Notes: a model not told the origin generated them from the letters alone. Positions 1 through 7,635 are shown, numbered from the stretch's first letter. The stretch: 32,119 nt of DNA from an uncultured Bacteroidia bacterium (GCA_902770835.1 CACXUM010000043.1:1-32119); one strand, 5' to 3'. Numbers and translations: made by a program.

Positions 1-1
1 A

Positions 2-502
2 AGTTGTTGTTCAAAAATCTATCCATCAAAGGACGATTTTCTAACAATTCCTAAAACACAGTATTCAGGAAATGAATTACGGATAGATGGGTTTTTCTAT
101 CGAACATGGGAAAATGGAACAAAGTATTCTGATATTACATTTCTCTATAATAATGGTGTATTGTTTCAAGGAAATGGCGCTGGTGATTTGTCTCAATTAA
201 TGGAATATGCACGAGAAACTCTTCTACATCATAATCAGTTAATAGACAAAAAAGCGTTTTGGGGATTATTTCTCGTTGAAGGCAACAAAATCATGTTTGA
301 GCGATGGAAAGCAACGCAATTAGGCTATCTTGTTTATAGAGAGGAAGGGGTTATTATTAATGACACCACCTTTGTTATGACAGAAGTAAGCAGGATAAAT
401 CAAGGAATTAAGACAGAAACGAAGCCGATAGAATGGACATATTACTTTTGTGAGTTTTCTGCCAAACCCGATAGCACGAATACTGTTATTGGAAACTACT
501 AA
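2..502 (+). CDS. Small putative lipoprotein, 5' end missing
   Basis: The reading frame is open to the left edge, so the gene starts outside the window; 166 residues are visible. The visible N-terminus reads SCCSKIYPSKDD. This looks like the end of a lipoprotein signal peptide, with Cys as the lipidated residue followed by a polar stretch. The remainder is a compact mixed protein of aromatic and charged residues (FFYRTWENG, DITFLYNNGV) with no motif I recognise. The C-terminus ends FSAKPDST plus nine residues. A decayed relative ending FSPKPDST lies at about 891-1050, so this belongs to a small local family. A TTG at 161 could be mistaken for the start, but the coding signal clearly continues upstream. 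It is likely an outer-membrane or periplasmic lipoprotein of unknown function. Confidence 0.7.
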   Translation, partial: SCCSKIYPSKDDFLTIPKTQYSGNELRIDGFFYRTWENGTKYSDITFLYNNGVLFQGNGAGDLSQLMEYARETLLHHNQLIDKKAFWGLFLVEGNKIMFERWKATQLGYLVYREEGVIINDTTFVMTEVSRINQGIKTETKPIEWTYYFCEFSAKPDSTNTVIGNY

Positions 503-560
503 TTGTAAAAGTACTTTTAGCCATTATGTTATGTCAAAACAACAATCAATTATTATCTCA

Positions 561-764
561 ATGAAAATCAAAGTATTATTACTAATCGCATTAATGCTGG
601 GCTTTACAGCATTCGCTCAGCAGGAAACTAAAAATGAGCCTGTCAGTCACAAGAGAGTTAACAACACATTAGGTGTTTGCATGATGGGCAAGACGATGCA
701 GTGTAACGGCATTACCGTGTCGTATATCCCAGTTCCAGCGGATTTGCAATCCGCTGGTTTCTGA
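561..764 (+). CDS. Short secreted peptide, possibly truncated
   Basis: This 67-residue frame starts at an ATG followed by a convincing signal peptide, MKIKVLLLIALMLGFTAFA, with probable cleavage before QQ. The mature part (about 48 residues) has two nearby Cys (GVCMMGKTMQC) and matches no family I know. The last ten residues, VPADLQSAGF, are encoded by the palindromic repeat at 729-758, so the original 3' end may have been replaced when the repeat arrived. An in-frame extension up to 450 overlaps the upstream gene and lacks a signal-like start, so 561 is preferred. It could be a remnant of a longer secreted protein. Confidence 0.4.
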   Translation: MKIKVLLLIALMLGFTAFAQQETKNEPVSHKRVNNTLGVCMMGKTMQCNGITVSYIPVPADLQSAGF

Positions 765-890
765 ATATGAGGATTTGTAATCCGATAACACATTGTATTT
801 CAATTTTATACAATCATTTCACCACCTCCACAATCTTCTCTCCCAACGCCAACTGAATCATGGCAATCGTTTTGCAGGTGAAGTTGTGGC
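729..890. repeat. Repeat unit copy A: palindrome plus antitoxin 3'-end copy
   Basis: This stretch matches 1206-1368 at roughly 90% by eye. It begins with a perfect hairpin, CCAGCGGATT-TGC-AATCCGCTGG, and continues through a second small hairpin (GGATT/AATCC). It ends with about 71 bases homologous to the 3' end of the antitoxin gene at 1292-1579, read on the minus strand. The match stops sharply after GTTGTGGC at 890. No upstream antitoxin coding sequence is attached here, so this is a DNA fragment and not a gene. Confidence 0.8.
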
Positions 891-1050
891 AAAAACATTT
901 CTATTCCCAGTCGGCCAATTCAAAGGTCCTATCCTGAGTGATACCAGTTTCCAAATTATCAGTTTCTTGGAACCTAAGACCGGAATAGTCCAAGAAATAG
1001 ATTACCTGTACCATTTCAAACCTTTCTCCCCCAAGCCCGACAGCACTTAG
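891..1050 (+). pseudogene. Decayed paralogue of the lipoprotein at 2-502 (C-terminal fragment)
   Basis: The translated fragment contains GPILSDTSFQI and ends PFSPKPDST before a stop. This aligns with GVIINDTTFVM and EFSAKPDST in the lipoprotein at 2-502, with similar spacing between the blocks. Nothing corresponding to the signal peptide or the first half remains. The 5' side is directly fused to the antitoxin-tail repeat that ends at 890. I infer that a tandem duplicate of the lipoprotein gene lost its front half when the repeat was inserted or recombined in. Confidence 0.55.
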
Positions 1051-1093
1051 TAAGGGCGGACCCATGTTGTGATGTGTCCGCCCTTATTTTATT
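1051..1093 (+). terminator. Strong intrinsic terminator hairpin
   Basis: A perfect 11-base stem, TAAGGGCGGAC (1051-1061) with GTCCGCCCTTA (1076-1086), is followed by TTTTATT. It sits directly after the decayed lipoprotein remnant, which it would once have terminated. A further half-copy of the arm (TGTCCGCCCT) follows at 1099-1107. Confidence 0.75.
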
Positions 1094-1133
1094 AATATGT
1101 CCGCCCTATTTGTTTGGACGAATACCCTGTTCA

Positions 1134-1154
1134 GGGCGCACACGCGGGTGCGCC
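1134..1154. repeat. Short GC-rich palindrome
   Basis: GGCGCAC (1135-1141) pairs with GTGCGCC (1148-1154) across a six-base loop. It is far more GC-rich than its surroundings and resembles dispersed extragenic palindromes found in many Bacteroidetes genomes. It is not followed by a T-run, so a terminator role is unlikely. Confidence 0.5.
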
Positions 1155-1205
1155 TCAAGCATCAGCATTTGCAATGCGAAAAAAAAGAACTGAGTTCGCC
1201 GCCCA

Positions 1206-1368
1206 CCCAGTTCCAGCGGATTTGCAATCCGCTGGCTTCCGAATATAAGGATTTATAATCCGATAACACATTGTATTTCTTTATTATACATTCACTTCAC
1301 CACCTCCACAATCTTCTCCCCCAAGGCCAACTGAATCAGGGCAATGGTTTTACAGGTGAAGTTGTGGC
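1206..1368. repeat. Repeat unit copy B: palindrome plus genuine antitoxin 3' end
   Basis: This is the counterpart of 729-890. The hairpin CCAGCGGATT-TGC-AATCCGCTGG is at 1207-1235, followed by GGATTTATAATCC, and then the last 77 bases of the intact antitoxin gene. The homology therefore covers about 85 bases of non-coding DNA downstream of the antitoxin stop plus the gene's final codons. The breakpoint is again just after GTTGTGGC. Confidence 0.8.
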
Positions 1369-1579
1369 CGAACATGAACCATCGCGAGACTTCAGACTCT
1401 TTTTTGCCCGTCAAACGAGCCAAATCGCGCTTGGTCATCCCTTTGCTTTGGATAATCTCATAGATGCGCTCCGAAATGCTGAAATTCAGGTCGAAAGCAG
1501 CTCGTTCTTGCGGAGTAATGGCAGCCGTTGCTTCCTCCAAAATAGGGGAATAATACTTTATTTTTGTTTCGGTGTTCAT
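1292..1579 (-). CDS. XRE-family HTH antitoxin-like protein
   Basis: This 95-residue protein has a helix-turn-helix of the XRE/Cro type at about residues 38-75 (SISERIYEIIQSKGMTKRDL, then KKESEVSRW). The layout is the one seen in HigA-type antitoxins, which bind their own promoter and neutralise a RelE/HigB-like toxin. It overlaps the upstream gene by four bases (ATGA), showing translational coupling, with the toxin candidate first as in higBA operons. The last 22 codons are the part duplicated at 814-890 and 2152-2217. The family call is good; the function is inferred from domain and neighbour. Confidence 0.85.
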   Translation of the reverse strand: MNTETKIKYYSPILEEATAAITPQERAAFDLNFSISERIYEIIQSKGMTKRDLARLTGKKESEVSRWFMFGHNFTCKTIALIQLALGEKIVEVVK

Positions 1580-2052
1580 AGTTGGAAAACTTTACCTTCA
1601 ATGCCTGTAATCACATTCTTTTCAATTGTAATGGAGCCGTCTTTTTGGGCTTCCAAAAGTAGTTTGTCAAAGGCTTGCAAGTCCATGACGTAGCCACTCA
1701 ATTCTTCGCTTTCTTCGTAGGTTTTTGTTGTTTTCTCTCCACCATTACCAAGAATCAGGATTTTGTCGGAGATGCGCAAACAGTACAAACGTAGTTTTCG
1801 GGAATCAATCGCCAAAGCCGCCACGCGGTCACTCATTTTTCCTTCAGGTCTGAAAAAGCGTTCAAAAGCGCCAACCGCCACAATTTTCTCGATGGCAAGA
1901 AGAATGGTCTTGTATTCGTTATTGAGCTTGGCGTCTTCTTTGAACTTATGCACAAAAGTTTCATATTCGCTTATGGCATTGCCATCGAAGCAAATGGAGT
2001 AAAGACTAACATTGTCGGTCTGTTCGAGAGTTTTTAAAGTTGCTGTCTTCAT
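1576..2052 (-). CDS. Putative RelE/HigB-like toxin partner
   Basis: This 158-residue protein is encoded directly upstream of the XRE protein, with a 4-base overlap. The central part, FFRPEGKMSDRVAALAID followed by KLRLYCLRISDKILILGNGG, resembles the beta-sheet core of RelE/HigB mRNA interferases, where a basic strand (RLY/RLF) is followed by a hydrophobic strand and a Gly-rich turn. Both the N-terminal 60 residues and the C-terminal 45 residues are extra compared with typical 90-110-residue toxins. I therefore call it toxin-like and not a confirmed family member. A TAnnTTTG box lies 27 bases upstream of the ATG. Confidence 0.55.
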   Translation of the reverse strand: MKTATLKTLEQTDNVSLYSICFDGNAISEYETFVHKFKEDAKLNNEYKTILLAIEKIVAVGAFERFFRPEGKMSDRVAALAIDSRKLRLYCLRISDKILILGNGGEKTTKTYEESEELSGYVMDLQAFDKLLLEAQKDGSITIEKNVITGIEGKVFQL

Positions 2053-2078
2053 CGTTTTTCGTTTTTTGTTTCACAGCG

Positions 2079-2086
2079 CAAAGGTA
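2079..2086 (-). promoter_or_regulatory. Bacteroidetes -7 box for the toxin-antitoxin pair
   Basis: The minus strand reads TACCTTTG, matching TAnnTTTG, with a 26-base leader to the ATG at 2052. No good TTG element is visible at the ideal 19-22 base distance; the nearest TTG-like triplet is about 25 bases away. Confidence 0.5.
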
Positions 2087-2151
2087 GTACATTTTTCCGA
2101 CATATTTAACACAAATGTAAAATTGCTCATAAAATGTTCCTATTTTGGTAT

Positions 2152-2217
2152 ATCCACAATCTTCTCCCCCAAGGCCAACTGAATCAGGGCAATCGTTTTG
2201 CAGGTGAAGTTGTGGCT
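2152..2217. repeat. Third copy of the antitoxin 3' end
   Basis: About 62 bases match the last codons of the antitoxin gene (1307-1368) with only two visible differences. The match again ends exactly after GTTGTGGC. Unlike copies A and B it lacks the downstream palindromes, and its left edge is at about 2152 inside the antitoxin tail. It lies upstream of the toxin gene in the same orientation as the real antitoxin, with no open frame attached. Confidence 0.75.
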
Positions 2218-2287
2218 CGTATGAAAGATTTCAGATGCAAAGTTGCGTTTTTATGTCAGAAATCTGCCAAAAACCACAAAATAATTG

Positions 2288-2295
2288 TAATTTTG
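2288..2295 (+). promoter_or_regulatory. Possible -7 box for the DUF4160-DUF2442-holB operon
   Basis: TAATTTTG matches TAnnTTTG and ends 19 bases before the first ATG at 2315. No TTG element is seen at the expected distance upstream, so this is tentative. Confidence 0.35.
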
Positions 2296-2314
2296 CCATC
2301 AATTAAGCCACGCT

Positions 2315-2563
2315 ATGGGTTCCATATTCGTCATACAAGGCATTCTGATTTACATTTATGGTTTCGACCATAATCCACCGCATATTCATGTGCGTAGTGG
2401 AACTGACGACTTTTCCATCACTATCAAAGACCGTATCATCGAAGGCACGGCGCGTTCAAAAACGGTTGCCATCATCAACCAGTTCATGGATGAACACGAG
2501 AATGAGTTGATGGATTTATGGGAAAAAGCCCAAAATGGAGAAACAATCAAAAAAATACGATAG
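2315..2563 (+). CDS. DUF4160 domain protein
   Basis: This 82-residue protein matches the DUF4160 pattern: a hydrophobic first strand (IFVIQGILIYIYG), then the hallmark NPPHIHVRSG with paired His residues, then a short strand and a C-terminal amphipathic helix (INQFMDEHENELMDLWEKA). In established annotation DUF4160 proteins are usually encoded beside a DUF2442 protein, and the pair is often treated as toxin-antitoxin-like, although the biochemistry is not settled. Here the DUF2442 gene follows after three bases. The His pair suggests metal or nucleic-acid contact, which is inference. The ATG at 2315 is the only start that preserves the full first strand. Confidence 0.85.
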   Translation: MGSIFVIQGILIYIYGFDHNPPHIHVRSGTDDFSITIKDRIIEGTARSKTVAIINQFMDEHENELMDLWEKAQNGETIKKIR

Positions 2564-2566
2564 GTT

Positions 2567-2800
2567 ATGTTATTGACAATCACAGATGTAGAGTACTTAG
2601 GCGATTATTCGCTGCTTTGCTCGTTCAACAACGGCCAGCGGCGTAAGGTGGATTTGACACCGCTGCTTGCCTATCCCGCTTTTGCGGATTTGCGCGACAA
2701 AGGCAATTTCATCCAATTTGGCCTTGATCATACCATTTTTTGGGCCAACGGTGCCGACATTGCTCCCGAATATCTTTATGAACACGGTGTGGAGGCATAA
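2567..2800 (+). CDS. DUF2442 domain protein
   Basis: This 77-residue protein has the DUF2442 pattern: an N-terminal V-EYLGDYSLLCSFNNGQRR segment, then VDLTPLL, an FADLRD element, and a C-terminal IFWANGADIAPEYLYEHG block. The last block is the most recognisable part of the family. It follows DUF4160 after three bases, and its TAA stop directly abuts the ATG of holB, so the three genes are almost certainly co-transcribed and translationally coupled. In DUF4160-DUF2442 pairs this is the presumed antitoxin-like partner; that role is not shown by the sequence. Confidence 0.85.
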   Translation: MLLTITDVEYLGDYSLLCSFNNGQRRKVDLTPLLAYPAFADLRDKGNFIQFGLDHTIFWANGADIAPEYLYEHGVEA

Positions 2801-3934
2801 ATGCAGTTCAAAGACGTCATCGGCCAATCAGCCATAAAACAAAGGCTCATCCAAAGCGTGCGAGAAAACCACGTTTCTCACGCCCAACTCTTTTTGGGTC
2901 CTGCCGGATGCGGGAAACTGCCTTTGGCCTTGGCCTACGCCCAATATATCCTTTGCCCAAATCGCACCGAGACCGACAGTTGCGGCGTTTGCCCCACCTG
3001 CCAAAAGATGCAAAAATTGGTACATCCTGACCTGCATTTCGTTGTGCCGACAGCGGCCACAAAAAAGGTGAAGAAAGACCCAGAATCGGACTTGTTCATG
3101 GAAGAATGGCGCGAGTATGTCGTTCAGAATCAAGGGTATGTCGATACTTCGAGTTGGTACAGTTTCATTGACGTGGAGAACAAGCAGGGCTATATGTCGG
3201 TGCGCGACGCGGCCTCGCTGCTGCGCAAACTGAACATGAAGTCCTACGAGGGCGAATACAAAATCGCCATCATCTGGATGGCAGAGAAGATGCGCGTGGA
3301 CACGGCCAACAAACTGCTGAAACTCCTCGAAGAACCGCCCGAGAAGACCGTTTTCCTCCTCATCGCCGAAGATGGCGAGGAGCTTTTGGCCACTATCAAG
3401 TCGCGGACGGCTTTGGTGAAGATTCCGGCGATTGATATTAATGAGGTGCAATCGGCTTTGGTTGAGCGACTCGGTTGCCCGACGCAACAAGCCCACGATG
3501 CGGCGGTCATTTCGGAAGGCAACTGGCTGAATGCCTGCCACTTCGTGAAGGAATCGGAGGACAGGAAATTTTTCTTCACCACTTTCCAGCAATGGATGCG
3601 CCTCTGTTTCCGTGCGGCCTATCCTGAACTCATCGATTTTTCGGCCAACATCAAGACATTAGGTCGTGAAAAGCAGAAAGAACTGTTGGACTACGGCTTG
3701 CGCATCGTCCGCAATTCACTGTTGTTCAACAACCACCTTGCGGAAATCGTCATGCTTTCCGACGAGGAAAAAACCTTCAACTCGAAGTTTGCGCCTTTCG
3801 TCAATCCAACCAACTTGACCGAAATCGCCGAACTTTTAGACGAGGCCATCCGCCACATCGAGCGCAACGGCAACGCCCAAATCATATTCACTGATGTGGG
3901 TTTCAAAATGGTTGGACTGTTGAAAAAGAAATAG
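2801..3934 (+). CDS. holB: DNA polymerase III delta' subunit (clamp loader)
   Basis: This 377-residue AAA+ protein carries MQFKDVIGQSAIKQRL, a P-loop-like GPAGCGKL at 33-40, and a four-Cys zinc module (Cys52, 61, 64, 67). It also has the clamp-loader signature NKLLKLLEEPPEKT followed by IKSRTALVKIP. Delta' is a rigid stator of the sliding-clamp loader and often does not hydrolyse ATP; here the usual Ser/Thr after the P-loop Lys is Leu, which fits. Residues 86-130 hold an insertion typical of Bacteroidetes homologues. The gene starts at the base after the DUF2442 stop and ends two bases from the convergent DUF4340 gene, with no room for a separate terminator. Confidence 0.95.
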   Translation: MQFKDVIGQSAIKQRLIQSVRENHVSHAQLFLGPAGCGKLPLALAYAQYILCPNRTETDSCGVCPTCQKMQKLVHPDLHFVVPTAATKKVKKDPESDLFMEEWREYVVQNQGYVDTSSWYSFIDVENKQGYMSVRDAASLLRKLNMKSYEGEYKIAIIWMAEKMRVDTANKLLKLLEEPPEKTVFLLIAEDGEELLATIKSRTALVKIPAIDINEVQSALVERLGCPTQQAHDAAVISEGNWLNACHFVKESEDRKFFFTTFQQWMRLCFRAAYPELIDFSANIKTLGREKQKELLDYGLRIVRNSLLFNNHLAEIVMLSDEEKTFNSKFAPFVNPTNLTEIAELLDEAIRHIERNGNAQIIFTDVGFKMVGLLKKK

Positions 3935-3936
3935 CC

Positions 3937-5037
3937 TTATTCCAAAACCTCAATGTAGCCGCCCAACTGGAGTTGGATGGGATTGCCAGCTTCGTAGTAG
4001 CGCACATCGTGGAGCACCTTGTCGAAAACATAGTTTTGGATGAGCACGAAGTCCTTGCCGCCGTCGATGAGGGCGTACATGCGGTCGCGATCCAAGTCGC
4101 CATAATCGCCGCCAAAGTCGGTTACACCATTCAATATCAACTTCTTGAATGTTTTCATGTCTTGGGTTTTGCCGTCCTTGTCGGTCAAAATGACATGATG
4201 CACAAATGGTGAGCCAGTGATGGAGTCGATGCGCTCTTGCGGCAAAGTGTTGGTGAACAGTGCCTCAAAGCGGAGGTCGCTGAACGATGACAGCATATTG
4301 ATGACTTTCAGCGTGTCGTAAGGCAATTCCTTGTTGTCGCAAAGTCGCGTGAGTCTATACTGATGCTTCCCGATGTTATCGATGCGGAAATTGCCCTCTG
4401 GGTCTTCGTTGAAATCAACCTCAACAGACTGAATATCAGTTAAATTCTTCTGAAAAATGGCATGGTCGCGCCAATCATCGGGATTGGCAGTGAAGCGCGT
4501 TGTGATGAAGCCACGGAAGCTGGGAATATAAACGATATATGCCTTGTCGGCACCTTCCTTCAGCATGAAAGTGCCGCTGCTGTCCATAGTGGCATCGCCG
4601 ACATAAAAGACCTTCGTGCGTTTTTCGTGATAGAACAGTTTGATTTTGTCGAACAGGTTGATGCGCGGCACAATTTGGTAAATCTCGACCTTAGTGCTTT
4701 GCGAAGCCAATTGCTTCACGATATTGTCGTGACTGGCCACGCTGACGGGCATCTTGATGCGGATTTTGTACAAAGTGGTCAAAAGGTACTGCACCTGCTT
4801 GGGATGCGCCTTGTAGGTGCCGTTGAGGGTCCAGCCTTGCTCCTGACGCTCCAAAAGCGACTCGCGCTCGCGGCGGTCGGCAAGATAGATTTTCGTTACC
4901 GAAGCCGTGTCCCACACCTGAAAATCAGACGATTCGCCCTGCAAGGTGGAGAGGTAACGGTTGTTCCAAATCAAAACGCCGGCAACGACGACTAACAATG
5001 CGGCAATAATAATGGTGATACGGTTGTTTTTCTTCAT
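3937..5037 (-). CDS. DUF4340 domain membrane-anchored protein
   Basis: This 366-residue protein has one N-terminal membrane segment (ITIIIAALLVVVAGVLIW), so most of it should lie outside the cytoplasm. The core repeats the DUF4340 theme of a strand with a buried Trp or Phe (SVTKIYLADRRERESLLERQ, then GWTLNG) followed by a helix that packs a LTTLYKIRI segment, and a second such unit near residues 210-260. DUF4340 genes commonly sit directly after an ABC-2/GldG-type gene pair. That is the arrangement here: six bases after gldG, third gene of the operon. I infer a periplasmic partner of the GldFG system; its molecular activity is unknown. Confidence 0.85.
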   Translation of the reverse strand: MKKNNRITIIIAALLVVVAGVLIWNNRYLSTLQGESSDFQVWDTASVTKIYLADRRERESLLERQEQGWTLNGTYKAHPKQVQYLLTTLYKIRIKMPVSVASHDNIVKQLASQSTKVEIYQIVPRINLFDKIKLFYHEKRTKVFYVGDATMDSSGTFMLKEGADKAYIVYIPSFRGFITTRFTANPDDWRDHAIFQKNLTDIQSVEVDFNEDPEGNFRIDNIGKHQYRLTRLCDNKELPYDTLKVINMLSSFSDLRFEALFTNTLPQERIDSITGSPFVHHVILTDKDGKTQDMKTFKKLILNGVTDFGGDYGDLDRDRMYALIDGGKDFVLIQNYVFDKVLHDVRYYEAGNPIQLQLGGYIEVLE

Positions 5038-5043
5038 TTCGGA

Positions 5044-6795
5044 TTATTTTTTACTGTATTTCTTTTTCCTGATAAACGCCATGACGAAACCCAAGGCAAT
5101 GATAAAGGCAATAGGAACCAAAGTGTTGATAACCTGCCATTTGCCTCGTTCTTGGTTGACCTTGGTCACATCCAATAGGCGCACTTTCAGTTCGCGGGAG
5201 CGGATGTCAATCAAGCCTTCGCCGTCGACCAAATAACTGATGGCGTTCTCGATAAATTCCTTGTTGGCGTAGGTGTTTTGCGTGTATTGGTCATAGCCCA
5301 AAGGCAACGGTGTCTTGCGCTTGATGTCGATTTGGTTGCGGATAATGTCGCCGTCGGCCACCACGATCATGGCGGTAGGTTTGCTCTCCTCCATGAAGTC
5401 AGTGGCTTGATCATCAACAATTTCCTGCGGGATGCGGTTGGCATACAACGACGGGAAAGTGCCCTTCAGCAGGTAGGCCACATTCTTTCCTTTTGAACTG
5501 AACATACGCCTGTCGGGGGCTTGGCGCAGCATGGCCAAAGTGATGAAAACCGGCGCGCCCGACACCTTAGTATAATCAGAAGTCTTGAGCAACGGAATCT
5601 GTTCGATGCCGTTGGCCGAGGTGGTCGCATCCATCGAACTGACGAAATCAGCCTTGATGGCGTTCATGTGGCGCACCATCGGGTGGTCGGAAGCGGCTTG
5701 CAGCAAGGGGAAATAGAACCAACGGAAAAACTCCAACTGGGCTTGTCCGGCCATCTGACCCGTGCGGACGGGCAAGGCGGCGCAAGTCAAATCAAGAAGC
5801 AGGTCGCGATTGAGGCGCACACCGTATTTGAAAAGCATGTCGTCGAGGTTGAGGTCTTGCTCCAAACCGATGGTCGACTCTTGGCTTTGCAGGCTGTCCA
5901 TTGTGGCATAAACGGGTTCGACCAACCACAACACCTTGCCGCCGTGCATGATATATTGGTCGATGAGGAACTTGTCTTTTTCGTCGAAAGGCTCGGTCGG
6001 CTTGGCGATGATGATGGCGTCATACGAGGGGAAAGCCTTCACATCCTTTTCCTCGTTTTGCGTGCGGTGGATGAGCGCATCGATTTTGCCGTCAATTTGA
6101 ACGCGACCCACATTGTAGTTTTGCGCCAACGACTGCGCAATGTCGTACACTTCTTGTTCGCCCAATTCGCCATGACCTTCAATGAAAGCAATGTTGGGTT
6201 TCATCATCCGCGTCACCTTCTTGACTGCATCAATGAGGCGGAATTCAAGGTTCTGCATCGAGGCGTTAAGCGCGTCCTCCGACGACTTACCCAACTGGTT
6301 TTCAAGCAAATCGATGGCAATTTCAGTATCATTGCGGTAACTCACCAAGGCACCAGGCCAAATCACCAACTCTTGCGAAGAACCATCGTTGTTGCGGACG
6401 CTCACATTGGTAGGATTCAGACCAGCCCTATACAATTGCGTGCGTATTTCCTTGATTTCGGCAGGGTCGTTGCTCTCGGCAGGATTAATAAACTCATAGT
6501 CAATGTATTTCGTGTAGGCACGAAACTCGTCCAACATCTCTTTGGTTTCGCGGCGCAACTTCTTGAAACCAGCCGGAAACTCGCCTTCGAGGTACACCTT
6601 GAAATAAACATAGTCATTAAGTCCGTTGAGAATCTCTTTCGTCGTGGGCGACAAGGTGTAGCGTTTCTCGCTCGTCAAATCGAAGCGGGTGAATACAAAC
6701 GAGCCAATCACATTGACCAGCACGACAATCACCACCGCAACCACGAAGGAAACTATCTGGTTCTTTTTCAAATTCTTACGCTTGTTTTCCATCAT
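5044..6795 (-). CDS. gldG: GldG, gliding-associated ABC system substrate-binding-like subunit
   Basis: This 583-residue protein has an N-terminal membrane helix (IVSFVVAVVIVVLVNVIGS) followed by the GldG signature RFDLTSEKRYTLSPTTKEIL. A long extracytoplasmic region contains the ABC-transporter-auxiliary segment IAFIEGHGELGEQEVYDI and YDAIIIAKPTEPFDEKDKFL, and the protein ends with a membrane helix (LVPIAFIIALGFVMAFI) and a basic tail. In Flavobacterium johnsoniae GldF and GldG work with the ATPase GldA in gliding. In non-gliding Bacteroidales the pair is kept and its job is unclear. It starts eight bases after gldF. No gldA-like ATPase gene is visible in this window. Confidence 0.93.
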   Translation of the reverse strand: MMENKRKNLKKNQIVSFVVAVVIVVLVNVIGSFVFTRFDLTSEKRYTLSPTTKEILNGLNDYVYFKVYLEGEFPAGFKKLRRETKEMLDEFRAYTKYIDYEFINPAESNDPAEIKEIRTQLYRAGLNPTNVSVRNNDGSSQELVIWPGALVSYRNDTEIAIDLLENQLGKSSEDALNASMQNLEFRLIDAVKKVTRMMKPNIAFIEGHGELGEQEVYDIAQSLAQNYNVGRVQIDGKIDALIHRTQNEEKDVKAFPSYDAIIIAKPTEPFDEKDKFLIDQYIMHGGKVLWLVEPVYATMDSLQSQESTIGLEQDLNLDDMLFKYGVRLNRDLLLDLTCAALPVRTGQMAGQAQLEFFRWFYFPLLQAASDHPMVRHMNAIKADFVSSMDATTSANGIEQIPLLKTSDYTKVSGAPVFITLAMLRQAPDRRMFSSKGKNVAYLLKGTFPSLYANRIPQEIVDDQATDFMEESKPTAMIVVADGDIIRNQIDIKRKTPLPLGYDQYTQNTYANKEFIENAISYLVDGEGLIDIRSRELKVRLLDVTKVNQERGKWQVINTLVPIAFIIALGFVMAFIRKKKYSKK

Positions 6796-6803
6796 TCACC
6801 TCC

Positions 6804-7535
6804 TTACCATTTGCGGCTTGCCAAAACCAATTTCGTAGCACTCAAAAAAAGCGCTATCACACTCAAGAAATACAACACATCGCGCGTGTCGACCACGCCA
6901 CGACTCAACGAACTATAGTGCGCGTTCATGCCCAACTGCTGGATGAACAAATCGACTTTTCCGAACAAGGAAAGCGAATAGATGAACTCAAAGCCAATCA
7001 AAAGGAATCCGCAGAGGAAAACCGAGATGATGAAGGCCAATATCTGGTTGTTAGTCAACGAACTACAGAAAATCCCGATGCTTACGAAACTTGAACTCAG
7101 GAGAAACAGGCCGATATAGGAGCCCCAAATGCCGCCGATGTCGAGGTTGCCTTTGGGCAGGCCTAATTGGTAAACCGAGTAATAATAGACGAATGTCGGA
7201 ATCAAAGCCAGCAAAACGAGCGCGACACCCGCCAAAAACTTCGCCCAAATGATTTGCCAGTCCGACAAAGGCTTGGTAGTCAGCATCTCAATAGTGCCCG
7301 TGCGGTTTTCTTCGGCGAAACTGCGCATTGTCACGGCAGGCACAAGGAAAAGGAAGACCCACGGCGCAAGGATGAAAAGGCTGTCGAGGTTGGCGTAACC
7401 ATAGTTCAGCACATTGAAATCGCTTTGGAACACCCAAAGGAACAAGCCTGTGATGAGCAGAAACACCACAATCACCATGATACCTATCAGCGAACTAAGG
7501 AAGTTGCTGATTTCTTTCTTAAATAAGGCGTACAT
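6804..7535 (-). CDS. gldF: GldF, ABC-2 type permease
   Basis: This 243-residue polytopic protein has six hydrophobic segments and the ABC-2 permease pattern: MYALFKKEISNFLSS at the N-terminus, an extracytoplasmic loop around FQSDFNVLNYG, and the cytoplasmic motif FAEENRTGTIEMLTTKPLSD that contacts the ATPase. It is the first gene of the gldF-gldG-DUF4340 operon. Its start region lies back to back with the plus-strand gene at 7636, and a minus-strand TATTTTTG box sits at 7556-7563. The ATPase subunit must be encoded elsewhere. Confidence 0.94.
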   Translation of the reverse strand: MYALFKKEISNFLSSLIGIMVIVVFLLITGLFLWVFQSDFNVLNYGYANLDSLFILAPWVFLFLVPAVTMRSFAEENRTGTIEMLTTKPLSDWQIIWAKFLAGVALVLLALIPTFVYYYSVYQLGLPKGNLDIGGIWGSYIGLFLLSSSFVSIGIFCSSLTNNQILAFIISVFLCGFLLIGFEFIYSLSLFGKVDLFIQQLGMNAHYSSLSRGVVDTRDVLYFLSVIALFLSATKLVLASRKW

Positions 7536-7552
7536 TCAAAAAACTTTTTGGC

Positions 7553-7583
7553 TTGCAAAAATACGAGTTTTTTCCTATTTTTG
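7553..7583 (+). promoter_or_regulatory. Well-formed Bacteroidetes promoter for the 7636 gene
   Basis: TTG at 7553-7555 and TATTTTTG at 7576-7583 are separated by 20 bases, the consensus arrangement for the major sigma factor of Bacteroidetes. Transcription would start near 7590, giving a leader of about 45 bases. Confidence 0.75.
7556..7563 (-). promoter_or_regulatory. -7 box for gldF
   Basis: The minus strand reads TATTTTTG, 20 bases upstream of the gldF ATG. It overlaps the TTG side of the divergent promoter, so the two transcripts start face to face. The nearest TTG partner is 26 bases away, longer than ideal. Confidence 0.45.
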
Positions 7584-7635
7584 CACTCTCAATTTAAAAA
7601 CCAATCCGTTTTACGGAGATTAATTGTAAAAACCT

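Noticed and set aside
450-560. Upstream extension of the short secreted peptide
   Set aside because: It overlaps the preceding gene and hides a clean signal peptide that begins at 561.
5521-6918. Long plus-strand frame of 465 codons
   Set aside because: It is the shadow of gldG. The minus-strand frame has membrane helices and GldG motifs; the plus frame is His/Arg-rich without domains.
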